Below are positions 23,331 to 31,383 of a stretch of DNA of 41,584 nucleotides, in pieces (positions within the stretch are counted from its first letter, which is position 1; each line of letters starts with the position of its first letter). A program made the translations under genes and the position numbers. The notes below the pieces were generated by a model, which was given only the letters and a program-made list of their open reading frames with translations, searched no databases and was not told where the DNA came from. The stretch is from JBBQSV01 sp038213615 (GTDB taxonomy: Bacteria; Patescibacteriota; Saccharimonadia; Saccharimonadales; OMJO01): NCBI GenBank assembly GCA_038213615.1, contig JBBQSV010000004.1, positions 1 to 41,584 on the forward strand, in the 5' to 3' direction.

Positions 23331-24796
23331 TACTTCTTGGCTGGCGTAGGCGCTTCACCTTCGGCGAGCTCTATTCGTGGGAATAGAGTTGTCTTTAGCG
23401 GTCGTATGACGCCCTCGGCAAAAACATAGCGAATTTTGGCGGCCGTGTCGGGCATAAATGGTTCTATCAGATCAGCAATCTCTACCAAACAGCTAACTTG
23501 GTAGGCCAAAACTTCACTCAAATGATCGTTTTCGCCCTTTTTGTGTATTTCCCAGGGCTTTTCTGCCTCGATGTATTGATTTAGCCCCCGAACTTGTTCC
23601 CAGGCTTCGTCTAGCGCCCTATCGAACTTACACAGCCCCAATGCTTCTTCGTACTGTGCGGTATCATGGCCGGCCGACGGTGTGTCGCCGATTATGCCAT
23701 TTTGGTATTGAGTAACCATGGCCGCTGTACGCTGTACGGCGTTGCCAAGTTCGTTGCCAAGTTCGTTGTTGTAGGCAGCATGCAATGTATCCCAGCTAAA
23801 GTCGCCATCCTCGTAAGACGGAATGTGCCGCAAAAAGTAATACCTAAAGGCATCAACACCATATTTATCAACAATTTCTTTAGGGTGCACACCATTGCCG
23901 GCACTCTTGCTCAGTTTTTGGTCTTCTACTGTTATAAAACCATGAACGTACAGGGTTTTGGGCAGAGGCAAGTCTAGGGCCATCAGCATGCCGGGCCAAA
24001 TAGCGGCATGGAACCGAGTGATATCTTTGCCAACTACCTGGGTGTTGGCTGGCCAGAACTTCTTAAAATCATCGTGTTCGGGGTAGCCCAGCACTGTTAG
24101 GTAGTTCATCAGAGCCTCGAACCAAACATACATCACCTGGGTGTTGTCGCCGGGCACCGGCACGCCCCAGGATATTTTGTCTTTGGGTCTGGATATGCTG
24201 ATGTCTTCTAGGCCAGATTTGATCAACTGAACAACTTCGTTCCTTTTGGTGGACGGGATAACCCTAAATGATCCGTCTTCTAGGGCTTGTAGTATCCGTG
24301 GAGCGTAACTGCTGAGTTTAAAGAAATAGTTCTCTTCTTCTAGTTTTTGGTAGGGCTTGTTATGGTGTGGGCAAATGCCACCGTTTTCTTTGGCAACTGC
24401 CTCTGTTACAAACGACTCACAACCCACGCAGTATAGGCCGATGTATTTGCCTTTGTAGGTGTCTTTTTTGAGTGTTTCCCAGATGATCTGAGCCCGCTTT
24501 TCATGGCTGGGGTCGGTGGTGCGAATAAAGCGGTCATTGCTAATGTTCAGCAACTTGGCCAGGTCCTGAAACTGAGCGCTAACCTTGTCGGCCAGAGCCT
24601 TGGGGGTGACTTTTAGTTCGGCAGCTTTTTCGGCAATTTTGCTACCGTGCTCGTCTGTACCGGTGCTAAAGATAACCGAATCTTTCCTAGCCCGGGCGGC
24701 TCTAGCCAAAACATCGGCCTGCACTAGCTCCATGCCAAAGCCAATGTGGGGCTCGCCGTTCACATAGGGAATAGAGGTGGTTACATAGTAGTTCAT
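23330..24796 (-). CDS. metG: Methionyl-tRNA synthetase
   Basis: Class I synthetase, 488 residues. The HIGH-equivalent PHIGFGMELVQADVLAR is at residue 17, the KMSKS-equivalent is DQKLSKSAGN near 295. A zinc knuckle (YCVGCESF and GICPHHNKPY) lies in the connective domain. The C-terminal tRNA-binding EMAP-like domain is absent, as in many bacterial short forms. A 12-bp tandem duplication gives NELGNELGN near residue 345. First gene of the metG-tatD-hyp-hyp-desulfurase operon; a small three-way junction lies in its leader. Confidence 0.96.
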   Translation of the reverse strand: MNYYVTTSIPYVNGEPHIGFGMELVQADVLARAARARKDSVIFSTGTDEHGSKIAEKAAELKVTPKALADKVSAQFQDLAKLLNISNDRFIRTTDPSHEKRAQIIWETLKKDTYKGKYIGLYCVGCESFVTEAVAKENGGICPHHNKPYQKLEEENYFFKLSSYAPRILQALEDGSFRVIPSTKRNEVVQLIKSGLEDISISRPKDKISWGVPVPGDNTQVMYVWFEALMNYLTVLGYPEHDDFKKFWPANTQVVGKDITRFHAAIWPGMLMALDLPLPKTLYVHGFITVEDQKLSKSAGNGVHPKEIVDKYGVDAFRYYFLRHIPSYEDGDFSWDTLHAAYNNELGNELGNAVQRTAAMVTQYQNGIIGDTPSAGHDTAQYEEALGLCKFDRALDEAWEQVRGLNQYIEAEKPWEIHKKGENDHLSEVLAYQVSCLVEIADLIEPFMPDTAAKIRYVFAEGVIRPLKTTLFPRIELAEGEAPTPAKK

Positions 24797-24845
24797 AGCA
24801 TTAGTTTACCTTGTTTAAATAATGAGAAATAGAGATAAATATCAA

Positions 24846-24886
24846 CTAACAGCCCGGCTGGGCATGGTCACCGCCATAGATGTTAG
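24846..24886 (-). promoter_or_regulatory. Compact three-way junction in the metG leader
   Basis: CTAACA (24846-24851) pairs with TGTTAG (24881-24886), enclosing two tight hairpins: GCCC-GGCT-GGGC (24852-24863) and ATGG-TCACCG-CCAT (24864-24877). It lies 50 nt upstream of the metG start and would be transcribed with it. A 41-nt self-contained fold of this type suggests a cis-regulatory RNA, but no known class is recognised. It is equally foldable on the plus strand. Confidence 0.45.
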
Positions 24887-24933
24887 TAGGTAAGTCATTG
24901 TGAAACTATGATAACACTTTAGAAATGTAATAC

Positions 24934-24962
24934 AAAAAGCCCGGGGTTAAACCCGGGCTTTT
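24934..24962 (-). terminator. Rho-independent terminator of the RRM gene
   Basis: A 9-bp GC-rich stem (AAGCCCGGG at 24937-24945 with CCCGGGCTT at 24952-24960) is flanked by A-runs on the plus strand, so the minus-strand transcript ends in a T-run. It sits 24 bp after the RRM stop codon. It is nearly symmetric and could act in both directions. Confidence 0.9.
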
Positions 24963-24985
24963 CAAAAAACTTAGTAACTAAGTTC

Positions 24986-25276
24986 TTAGTAACTGCGGTC
25001 TTGACCGAAGTCACGACGAGGTCGCTCTTCACGTGGGCGAGCTTCGCTCACGTTTATAGCGCGGCCATCAAGCTCTTTGCCGTTTAGTTCGGCTACAGCC
25101 TTCTTGGCGTCGTCGTCGTTTTCCATCTCTACAAAGCCGAAGCCCTTAGAGCGTCCACTGTCACGATCTACGATTACGTTTGCAGAAGCCACTTTACCGG
25201 CTGCAGCAAAGAAATCACGCAATTGGTCATCTGTCACATTCCAAGACAGTGAGCCTACAAATAGTTTAGTTGCCAT
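24986..25276 (-). CDS. RRM-type RNA-binding protein
   Basis: Single RNA-recognition-motif protein, 96 residues: RNP2 KLFVGSLSW at residue 3, RNP1 SKGFGFVEM near 43, then a short Arg/Glu-rich tail (ARPREERPRRDFGQDRSY). This matches the small bacterial glycine/arginine-tailed RRM proteins (Rbp type), which are often cold-induced RNA chaperones. AAGGAGAG is a strong Shine-Dalgarno just before the ATG. It has its own promoter region, a structured leader and its own terminator. Confidence 0.93.
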   Translation of the reverse strand: MATKLFVGSLSWNVTDDQLRDFFAAAGKVASANVIVDRDSGRSKGFGFVEMENDDDAKKAVAELNGKELDGRAINVSEARPREERPRRDFGQDRSY

Positions 25277-25321
25277 TTTCTCTCCTTGTTATTCGCTTGG
25301 AGGTAATCTGACAACTCAGTT

Positions 25322-25382
25322 AGCTGCTCCTCTGTCGCACTTATATAAATTCTAGATCTAACTTAACGTTAACTTAGCAGCT
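25322..25382 (-). promoter_or_regulatory. Foldable leader of the RRM gene
   Basis: AGCAGCT (25376-25382) and AGCTGCT (25322-25328) can pair across about 47 nt in the roughly 110-nt leader, and the loop holds the palindrome TTAACGTTAA. A TATAGT box just upstream (about 25400) would be the -10. Cold-shock and RRM genes often carry structured leaders controlling translation; here that is inference. Confidence 0.4.
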
Positions 25383-25417
25383 TCTTTCTAGCGCCTACAC
25401 TATAACATAAGTGTTAC

Positions 25418-25822
25418 TTAAAACAAAACACCCTGGCCCGGCGGATCGGGTTGGAGCGGTTTGGGGGTCATCAGTTTTACCATTTTGCCAAACACACCCC
25501 TTGGCAAAGGCCAGCGTTTATGCGTTGGCAAGCCCTCGTCCTCTGCGGCTTTTAGACACACTGAATCACCAGAGAAAACAACCACTGGCAATTGTGAATC
25601 TTGAGCAGCCCCGGCTACCAAGCGCCAATCACCCATCAGGTGATCAGTAATTACGCCCGTAAATTCACCAGATTCAATCTTGGCCACCGCCTCGCTAACA
25701 GAACGAACAACATTAAATCCTGCCCTGGACTGGCCAAGTTTAAGCTCTACGGTACGACGCCAGCCGTCCTCATTACTAACGGCTAAGACGTAGGGCTCGC
25801 AAGCCTCGAATGCTTCTGTCAT
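25418..25822 (-). CDS. Degenerate receiver-like protein, 134 aa
   Basis: The segment EFTGVITDHLMGDWRLV followed by LPVVVFSGDS resembles a response-regulator receiver domain (strand 3 with its Asp, strand 4 with Ser/Thr). The N-terminal acidic pair is missing and the lysine after strand 5 is not evident (HKRWPLP is the nearest), so phosphorylation is doubtful. It ends in a proline-rich tail (PLQPDPPGQGVLF). No output domain and no kinase nearby. Assignment is by pattern only; it may be an atypical receiver or an unrelated flavodoxin-like fold. Confidence 0.6.
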   Translation of the reverse strand: MTEAFEACEPYVLAVSNEDGWRRTVELKLGQSRAGFNVVRSVSEAVAKIESGEFTGVITDHLMGDWRLVAGAAQDSQLPVVVFSGDSVCLKAAEDEGLPTHKRWPLPRGVFGKMVKLMTPKPLQPDPPGQGVLF

Positions 25823-25905
25823 AAAACTCCCGGTAGTAATCCAGACTCTAGCCTAATAACAATTACTTGCATGATATACTTTTAACATAAATTGGGAGGT
25901 TTACC

Positions 25906-26304
25906 ATGATAGCTTCGACATCGGGATTTAATTCTATATCGAGAATTGTAGGGCGTAGCGGTAATACCTCTAACGAACGCTGTGTAAGCGTACGCGAAGC
26001 ACTGGAGTTAAGCGGGCCACATGACACCATACCTACCTCGCTATTACCTCTTCAACCCACAAGTGACGCTAATCCTACTTTCGCCGAGTACTTAGAGGCC
26101 TATGTCCGTATCGGTGATGAGTCAATTACAGTCAGCCGCTCGACCTGTACATCTGGACCCGAGCACGCCAGTGAAATTGCAGCTGTTGTAGTAAGCTGCC
26201 CGACTGATGTCGCAGATCGCTGTGCTGGATGCATACTTAACTTGGCCAATGGCGAGGCCATCCACCAAAGCATGAAACTGAACGTTATTAATATTGCCTT
26301 CTGA
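25906..26304 (+). CDS. Hypothetical protein, 132 aa
   Basis: Starts MIASTSGFNSISRIVGRSGN. A strong Shine-Dalgarno (GGGAGG, 7 nt upstream) and a TATACT -10 box (25875-25880) support expression. The middle holds FAEYLEAYVRIGDESI and the C-terminus three cysteines (VVSCPTDVADRCAGCIL), a possible metal or disulfide cluster. Soluble by eye; no family recognised. Converges with the beta-propeller gene, ending 7 bp from its stop. Confidence 0.7.
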   Translation: MIASTSGFNSISRIVGRSGNTSNERCVSVREALELSGPHDTIPTSLLPLQPTSDANPTFAEYLEAYVRIGDESITVSRSTCTSGPEHASEIAAVVVSCPTDVADRCAGCILNLANGEAIHQSMKLNVINIAF

Positions 26305-26311
26305 CTCGGTT

Positions 26312-27472
26312 TTAAAGCACTGGGAAGTTTATGAAAGGCTGACCACCCAGTACCGGATTCTGTGCATCGGCAGAGTAGGCCGTAAACGGGGCGCCCTTAG
26401 CAGGTACCATCACTACTTGATTATTGTAGGTCGACCCGTATTTGTTGTAAACAAATGCTAGGTTGCCATTGTTAAACCAAATGATGTAGTCGGCAGCGCT
26501 ATTGATTTTGAGTTTGTACACCTTAGAAATTGCTCCGCTAGCTATGTTTACTTTCTCTACTGCGTTGGAGTTTGGATTGTAGTAGGCCAGGTAATCGCCT
26601 TTGGGCGAGAAAGCGATGGTTGCGTAAGGCGAACACAGTTGATTGTAGTCCAGAACATGCAGTGATAGAGGTCGCCCTATGGGTGCGCCTGTACTGCTGA
26701 CTACATGAACTGTTTTATCACGATCGTAAAAGGCAAACCTAGACCCGTCGAGTGACCAAACATTTAAAGTACAACTGCTGGAGGCCGATCCTAAACCAAT
26801 GTCATTTTTTCCGTCTTTATCAACTATGGAGTAAGTACCCTGCGCCTCATTGGAACCACGAGTTTCCAGATAGGCCAACTTATTACCAGATACAGGTTGC
26901 CAACCAACAACGCCATAACTGTTAGTCACACCAGCCACTACACTACCGGCTTTTACCCGGACCATGCCGGTACCATCAGCATTAGCCGTGTATATGTCGG
27001 CATACGAATCCTGAATATGTTGTAGATCATAAGCAATATGCTTACCGTCGGGGGAATATAAGGGAGAGAGCAGAGATTTATTCGGGCCAGAGTTAAGTTT
27101 TAGTGGCGTCGTAGCGGTACTCAACATGCTTACGACTACGGCACCCTTGGTATCGCTTGGAACTATCACCTTAGAAAAATCCTTTGACGGCGAGCCCAAG
27201 TAATCATTACTAAGGTTATTTCCGAACGTGCCTAGTATTTTGATACCACCATCATCCGCAAGTTTAAAAAAGTGCATCCTAGAGGGAGAGTTCAGATCAT
27301 GATCCCCCAGTAGTGCAGCTTGGTGCGGCGGCAACCCAGCTGCAGGCAGTTCTGCTGCCTTGCTACCGTTAAGCAAGTAAACGCCAATAGCTGTAACCGC
27401 GGCGATAACTAAGACTGGCAATATTAAATGATGGCTAAAGCCTTTGTGGTTTAGCTTCTTAAGTGATTTCAT
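26312..27472 (-). CDS. Exported beta-propeller protein (TolB/PD40-like)
   Basis: 386 residues from the ATG at 27470-27472 (MKSLKKLNHKGFSHHLILPV), chosen because AAAGGA precedes it; the frame is open 24 bp further. The N-terminus is a KGFS segment plus a membrane helix (LPVLVIAAVTAIGVYLL), similar to the pilin-like genes nearby but without the +5 glutamate. The rest holds repeated TolB-type blades: SPLYSPDGKHIAYDL, ADIYTANADGTGMVRV, VWSLDGSRFAFYD, IAFSPKGDYLAYYNP. Likely anchored outside the membrane; partner unknown. Confidence 0.8.
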   Translation of the reverse strand: MKSLKKLNHKGFSHHLILPVLVIAAVTAIGVYLLNGSKAAELPAAGLPPHQAALLGDHDLNSPSRMHFFKLADDGGIKILGTFGNNLSNDYLGSPSKDFSKVIVPSDTKGAVVVSMLSTATTPLKLNSGPNKSLLSPLYSPDGKHIAYDLQHIQDSYADIYTANADGTGMVRVKAGSVVAGVTNSYGVVGWQPVSGNKLAYLETRGSNEAQGTYSIVDKDGKNDIGLGSASSSCTLNVWSLDGSRFAFYDRDKTVHVVSSTGAPIGRPLSLHVLDYNQLCSPYATIAFSPKGDYLAYYNPNSNAVEKVNIASGAISKVYKLKINSAADYIIWFNNGNLAFVYNKYGSTYNNQVVMVPAKGAPFTAYSADAQNPVLGGQPFINFPVL

Positions 27473-27507
27473 TTTTGTTCCTTTGTGATTTAGCACTTAT
27501 GTCTAAG

Positions 27508-27535
27508 ATTATCCGTTATCTCTCAGACTTGTCAA
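27508..27535 (-). promoter_or_regulatory. Promoter of the beta-propeller gene
   Basis: On the minus strand TTGACA (27530-27535), 16-bp spacer, GATAAT (27508-27513), about 35 nt before the start codon. It abuts repeat copy A and appears to have replaced the hairpin part of that copy. Confidence 0.7.
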
Positions 27536-27544
27536 CAAAATCAA

Positions 27545-27640
27545 GCGTAGGCGGTACTTACTCCGGGATGACTACATAGAATTCAAACAGACTGAAGAAC
27601 AACGAAAGAGGTTGGTAGCCCCACAGGGCATACACCACTA
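27545..27640 (+). repeat. Degenerate coding repeat, copy A (best-preserved frame)
   Basis: On the plus strand an uninterrupted frame encodes RRRYLLRDDYIEFKQTEEQ then RKRLVAPQGIHH and a TAG. It has no start codon or upstream part. The other copies (B-E) encode the same peptide with synonymous differences, stops and frameshifts, so they are remnants of one C-terminal coding sequence. Copy A lacks the hairpin found at the left of B, D and E. Confidence 0.7.
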
Positions 27641-27672
27641 GCTAAAATATTGGAGTTTAGTTTTGTCTAGAA

Positions 27673-28059
27673 CTACTTAAGTTTTTTACTAATATAGCTA
27701 CCGCCATACACCGCTGCGGCAACCACTAATGCTATGGGGAGAGCGCCGAGTAGAATAGAGAATGAGTTCAGCGCCGTAGACTGCGCACTCCGAAGCCCGA
27801 ATACCCACGTAAGGCCACTTGTAGCCAGGACGGCTAATATCAAAAGTCCTATCCTAGAAACAACACCTTTGTTTTTGATTGTCGTGTAGGCCACAAGTAC
27901 TAATGCGATTACTAGCGAGTAGACGTTCGGTGAGTCCTTAACCGAGTTAATAACTAAATGCTGAGCATTACTTATTACTGAAGCAACAAATATGACAGCC
28001 AGTGCTAATCCTATCCAGTCAAACACTTGATGCATATTACTCTGTTGAGCTTTTGCCAT
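27673..28059 (-). CDS. Small multi-pass membrane protein, 128 aa
   Basis: Starts MAKAQQSNMHQVFDWIGLAL. Four hydrophobic helices by eye (about 12-30, 42-60, 66-86, 100-122), with almost no loops. Unknown family. It has AAAGGAAAA before the ATG and stands alone between repeat copies A and B. Confidence 0.7.
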   Translation of the reverse strand: MAKAQQSNMHQVFDWIGLALAVIFVASVISNAQHLVINSVKDSPNVYSLVIALVLVAYTTIKNKGVVSRIGLLILAVLATSGLTWVFGLRSAQSTALNSFSILLGALPIALVVAAAVYGGSYISKKLK

Positions 28060-28150
28060 AATTAATTTTCCTTTACCTTTAATTTAGCTGAGATAATAAT
28101 ATCATAATTAAGCTTATGCTTGTCTAAAATTTTACAGATTAGGAACCAAC

Positions 28151-28330
28151 AAAAAAGCACTATCGAATGTCGATAATGCTCATTCGCCAAACGCACCTTG
28201 AAAATAGTGCACCCTTCATAACAGATGAGATACGCAGATGGAAGTATTTACTCTAGGATGAGTACGTAGAGTCAAACAAGCTAAAAAACGAGCTAAGAAA
28301 TTGTTGGCCCCCTAGGGGGATGCACCTACC
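28151..28330 (+). repeat. Degenerate repeat, copy B
   Basis: Left end: 11-bp hairpin AGCACTATCGA/TCGATAATGCT preceded by A6, which on the minus strand is a good intrinsic terminator. Then the decayed coding part: ENSAPFITDEIRRWKYLL, a TAG, and DEYVESNK. The right end abuts the CYTH stop codon. Aligns with D over its full length. Confidence 0.75.
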
Positions 28331-28932
28331 TACTTCTTTAGCGGCTTTGCTTTTGAAGCTAGCCATTCCGGGACGTCACCAAAACGAATCTCTTGCCAGT
28401 TATCTATTTCTTCTTCGCTGACATCATAAACTGCTTGGTATGCTGTCTCTACGCTACCATGTAGGGCGTCTTTGTAATCAAGTGAGAGTTTTCCAGCTAC
28501 GCCCTTTAACTGCTCCTCGCTAGACGCTTCTATTTCCACAAAACTAGGTATCCAGGGCCATGTATCTAGTTCTATCTCTGTATCACCGACTTTCCAGCTC
28601 TCCCTTTTAGTTTCTTGGTAGGAATGTGACTCAAGTCCGATGGACTCCAAAAAGCTGCATGCCGAATCGAAATCATCAACCGTCAGCGTTACTTCTTTAG
28701 TGCCATGGAGCGTTCTGTCATTGAGTTGTTTATAGCTCATGGTGACCTTGTCGCCCTCGTTACGCACTCTGGCCCAACCACCAATTTTTTCTAATCGTTT
28801 ATCTGGATAGTCAAACACTCGTCGGGTCATAAGCCGTTCAGAATGAACCAGTTTACCACCCAGATTTTTCAGCCGACCACGAAAATCCATTAGATCAATG
28901 TTAAGCCATTTAGCCTCTATCTCTGTTTGCAT
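28330..28932 (-). CDS. CYTH-domain protein (class IV adenylate cyclase / triphosphatase fold)
   Basis: 200 residues. Begins MQTEIEAKWLNID, containing the signature ExExK at residues 4-8. Further beta-tunnel charges are visible: RRVFDYPDKRL, WARVRNEGDKVTMSYKQL, TLHGTKEVTLTVDDF, and IELDTWPWIPSFVEIEAS. These metal-dependent enzymes act on triphosphates (inorganic triphosphate, thiamine triphosphate) or make cAMP; the substrate cannot be told. Divergent from the gene at 28998, between repeat copies B and C. Confidence 0.88.
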   Translation of the reverse strand: MQTEIEAKWLNIDLMDFRGRLKNLGGKLVHSERLMTRRVFDYPDKRLEKIGGWARVRNEGDKVTMSYKQLNDRTLHGTKEVTLTVDDFDSACSFLESIGLESHSYQETKRESWKVGDTEIELDTWPWIPSFVEIEASSEEQLKGVAGKLSLDYKDALHGSVETAYQAVYDVSEEEIDNWQEIRFGDVPEWLASKAKPLKK

Positions 28933-28960
28933 ATAGTTATTGTAACAAAACTAAAGCCAA

Positions 28961-28989
28961 TTGTGTTTTTACGTTATTTGTGGTATAAT
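28961..28989 (+). promoter_or_regulatory. Promoter of the 265-aa orphan, predicted leaderless
   Basis: TTGTGT (28961-28966), 17-bp spacer, perfect TATAAT (28984-28989). The ATG at 28998 is only 8 nt after the -10, so transcription should start at or next to the start codon. No Shine-Dalgarno is present, consistent with a leaderless mRNA. Confidence 0.75.
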
Positions 28990-28997
28990 AAAGCTAT

Positions 28998-29795
28998 ATG
29001 CAGAGATTGTATGACGGCCTGGAACAATGGCTGGTAGCAGAACGCCAACAGATGGCGAGGCCAACAGCCCTGAGTGCTTTTATGACCAAAAAGGACGCTA
29101 TGCTTGATAGCATTGGGTTTGACCCCAATGACGCCCGCAACGTTGGAGCGGCCAAGGCACGTTCACATATTGAACAATGTGGCACGCTAGTAAATATCAT
29201 AGAATCTCTGGGACTCGAAGGTTTAACCAGAGATAAAAAGCTGGGCGATGTAGCATCTAAGGCAATGAAGGCGGCTACGGGCTACAGCATGCGAGCTGGA
29301 TACTTTCACCCAAACCAGCCCGATGAGCTTTATACGGACAGAATGATTAGGCTCATAGGGCCAAATGGTAAAAAGATTCCGGTGTTAGGGGTAGACTTAC
29401 AGGACTTAGAGGGTACAGCACTAGGAACCGTGCATTTATCGACATCAGGTGTTGCCAACCTCAGATTTCTCCTTGGTGAAGGCCAAACCGCCGCCAACGT
29501 AGCTGACCACAACCTTAGGGGTCTTTTGTTATCGGAGAAAGAAGGATTTGCCGGCAGTGTAGAGGCTCAAAAGACGGCAGATGAATTAACGCTTGCTGTA
29601 AAAGGCCTGTTCGTAGCCGCAGCCATCGGTGCCTTACGACTTCAGCAAGATGGACCAGACGGTCTGGGCGCAATAATACTCGAGCCAAGATCTGACGCAG
29701 AAGCTAACCAATACCTACGTATTGAAAGACTGCAGTCTGAGGTGATTGATGGGATTACTAGTGTAAGTTCCGCCGACGCGGTATCTAGAACCTAA
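28998..29795 (+). CDS. Hypothetical protein, 265 aa
   Basis: Soluble, mostly helical by eye (MQRLYDGLEQWLVAERQQMA at the start), with a more beta-like centre (MIRLIGPNGKKIPVLGVDL, GTALGTVHLSTSGVANLRF) and a C-terminal helical part ending SSADAVSRT. No signal peptide, membrane helix or recognised motif. It is the only plus-strand gene inside the repeat array and shares an inter-repeat unit with the CYTH gene. Repeat copy C begins right after its stop. Confidence 0.75.
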   Translation: MQRLYDGLEQWLVAERQQMARPTALSAFMTKKDAMLDSIGFDPNDARNVGAAKARSHIEQCGTLVNIIESLGLEGLTRDKKLGDVASKAMKAATGYSMRAGYFHPNQPDELYTDRMIRLIGPNGKKIPVLGVDLQDLEGTALGTVHLSTSGVANLRFLLGEGQTAANVADHNLRGLLLSEKEGFAGSVEAQKTADELTLAVKGLFVAAAIGALRLQQDGPDGLGAIILEPRSDAEANQYLRIERLQSEVIDGITSVSSADAVSRT

Positions 29796-29796
29796 G

Positions 29797-29955
29797 ATTC
29801 GGTGGAGCGCCTCGCAAATAGTGCGCCCCTCATAGAGGCGGAAATACGGAGATGGAGATATTTACTCCGAGATGACTAGATAGAGTTCAAACAAGAGAAA
29901 GAGCAGAAACAGATGTTAACAATCGCCTGAGGATATGCGCCCTACAAGAAATCAT
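29797..29955 (+). repeat. Degenerate repeat, copy C
   Basis: Coding remnant reads SVERLANSAPLIEAEIRRW then RYLLRDD, a TAG, and IEFKQEKEQKQMLTIA. It starts with GGTGGAGC, as copy E does, but lacks the left hairpin. Orientation is the same as the other copies although the adjacent upstream gene runs the other way. Confidence 0.7.
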
Positions 29956-30003
29956 TGTTTACAATATACTAGTTGGACCTCTATAGGATAAGCCCAATCT
30001 TAC

Positions 30004-30462
30004 TTATTTTTTGCGTTTTTCAGATTTGAGTTTGGCGGTTTTCCAGACGTACACGGTGGACATAACTGTAAAACTTATCAACGACCAAAAGCCAAGGTCA
30101 AGAGCCAAAGATTTTGAGCCAATACTTACTTCACTGAAGACTTCTAAGTCGCCCGTTTTATCATTGTTAGAAACAATTGATGTGCCAGATATGAATTTGC
30201 GTGGATAGCCTTGCGCAAGGTTTGTGCAACTTACCGTTTTGTCTGAACAACTTAGGTTGGCTACAAATGACTCGTTGCCGGTGAAGGCTATCGTTAATGC
30301 TCCGCCAATTAAGACAGAAAGCAGAATCATGCTCATAGATGGCCAGCGAAGCTGGAATTTCTTGGTGAATAAACTCTTAATGATGCCTGTAATAATTGAA
30401 GCGATACTCAAAAGTAATAGGAATTCTAGAGCGTAACCTATTATATATGCCAATATTTTCAT
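30004..30462 (-). CDS. Membrane protein, 152 aa
   Basis: Starts MKILAYIIGYALEFLLLLSI. Three helices are visible: residues 3-25, about 43-60 (SMILLSVLIGGALTIAF) and 120-140 (LGFWSLISFTVMSTVYVW). An external loop contains two cysteines (NLSCSDKTVSCTN), possibly a disulfide. Basic C-terminus (KLKSEKRKK) faces the cytoplasm. Family not recognised. One gene between repeat copies C and D. Confidence 0.7.
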   Translation of the reverse strand: MKILAYIIGYALEFLLLLSIASIITGIIKSLFTKKFQLRWPSMSMILLSVLIGGALTIAFTGNESFVANLSCSDKTVSCTNLAQGYPRKFISGTSIVSNNDKTGDLEVFSEVSIGSKSLALDLGFWSLISFTVMSTVYVWKTAKLKSEKRKK

Positions 30463-30519
30463 TTTTATATCCTTATGTTAATGCTTCAAGTATAAGCTTA
30501 AACTGACTTTTCAACAAAC

Positions 30520-30705
30520 AAAAAAGCACTATCGAATGTCGATAATGCTCATTTGCCAAACACACATTGAAAATAGTGCACCCCTCATCTTCGAAGAGAT
30601 ACAGAGATGTAGATATTTACTCTGACATGATTGGATAAACACAAAAGTGAGGAAGAACGGCGAAAGAGGTTGGTAGCCCATGAGGGTTAGTGCCTGTTAC
30701 TTGTT
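30520..30705 (+). repeat. Degenerate repeat, copy D
   Basis: Same 11-bp hairpin with A6 as copy B at its left (minus-strand terminator). Coding remnant: ENSAPLIFEEIQRCRYLL, a TGA, then after a frameshift EEERRKRLVAHEG and a TAG. The promoter of the minus-strand gene at 30462 begins just left of it. Confidence 0.75.
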
Positions 30706-30739
30706 CTAGTTAAAGGGTAATACTTTCATTACTTGTACT

Positions 30740-31321
30740 TTAGTGCTGAACGTTGAAGGTGCGAGATGCGGAAGCGGTCTTACCGGCTTTATCATACACC
30801 GTGAACTTAACCGTGTACTTACCGTTAGTTAGGTAGGTGATGTCTAGTTCCTGACTGCAACCAGCACTTTGGATCCCTTGGCTAAATCCAGCGTGGGCAT
30901 CATAACCACTTTCATCCACCGTACTTGCACCGACCTTACTGAATCCGGCAGGGGTCTTGTATTTACAGCTGTAGGTTATGGAGTTGCCTGTGATTGTGGC
31001 GTTATTAGAGGGCGACACTATGCTAATAGTAGGCGTTGTGGAAGTCTTTGAGCTTGAGGAGGATTGTGTGCTTGGAGTTGTCTGTTGAGCGGTGGTAGAG
31101 TTGCTGGTGCTGGTTTTTAAAGACTTTTTGCCAGACTGAGTCTTTGTAACAGTATCGGTCTTTGCCGTATCATCTTGTATAGCACCGCTAGGAATTGTAG
31201 ATGTATGTGTGTTCGCTCGATTATGCCAAACGTACCAAGCAATGAAGCTGGCTACAGCTATAACGACAGTAATTAGCAAGCCCTCAACGGCTGAGAAGCC
31301 TTTTTTATTTAGTTTTGTCAT
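30740..31321 (-). CDS. Prepilin-like surface protein with Ig-like C-terminus
   Basis: 193 residues. N-terminus MTKLNKKGFSAVEGLLITVV fits a type IV prepilin leader: basic leader, Gly before the cleavage site, Phe at +1 and Glu at +5, then a hydrophobic helix. A Ser/Thr-rich linker (about 45-95) leads to a beta-sandwich-like domain (TISIVSPSNNATITGNSITY, YTVKFTVYDKAGKTASASRT) with two cysteines. Probably a minor pilin or a pilin-like anchored adhesin. Confidence 0.82.
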   Translation of the reverse strand: MTKLNKKGFSAVEGLLITVVIAVASFIAWYVWHNRANTHTSTIPSGAIQDDTAKTDTVTKTQSGKKSLKTSTSNSTTAQQTTPSTQSSSSSKTSTTPTISIVSPSNNATITGNSITYSCKYKTPAGFSKVGASTVDESGYDAHAGFSQGIQSAGCSQELDITYLTNGKYTVKFTVYDKAGKTASASRTFNVQH

Positions 31322-31383
31322 GTGAGGTTTTCCTTTTTATATAATCCCTTCAAGCATAAGCAATAACTTAGGAATAGGCAACA

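Noticed and set aside
23744..23772. 12-bp tandem duplication in metG as a frameshift or assembly fault
   Set aside because: It keeps the frame and only doubles ELGN in a helical region; an ordinary in-frame slip.
24846..24886. 5S rRNA fragment
   Set aside because: GGCGGTGACCATGCC looks vaguely like 5S sequence, but the element is 41 nt and lacks the 5S helices.
25322..25382. TTAACGTTAA palindrome in the RRM leader as a transcription-factor operator
   Set aside because: It is downstream of the likely transcription start and falls in the loop of a possible leader stem; too short to support an operator claim.
27545..27632. Repeat copy A as an active small gene
   Set aside because: The frame is clean but has no start codon or Shine-Dalgarno and its paralogous copies are broken by stops and frameshifts, so a remnant is more likely.
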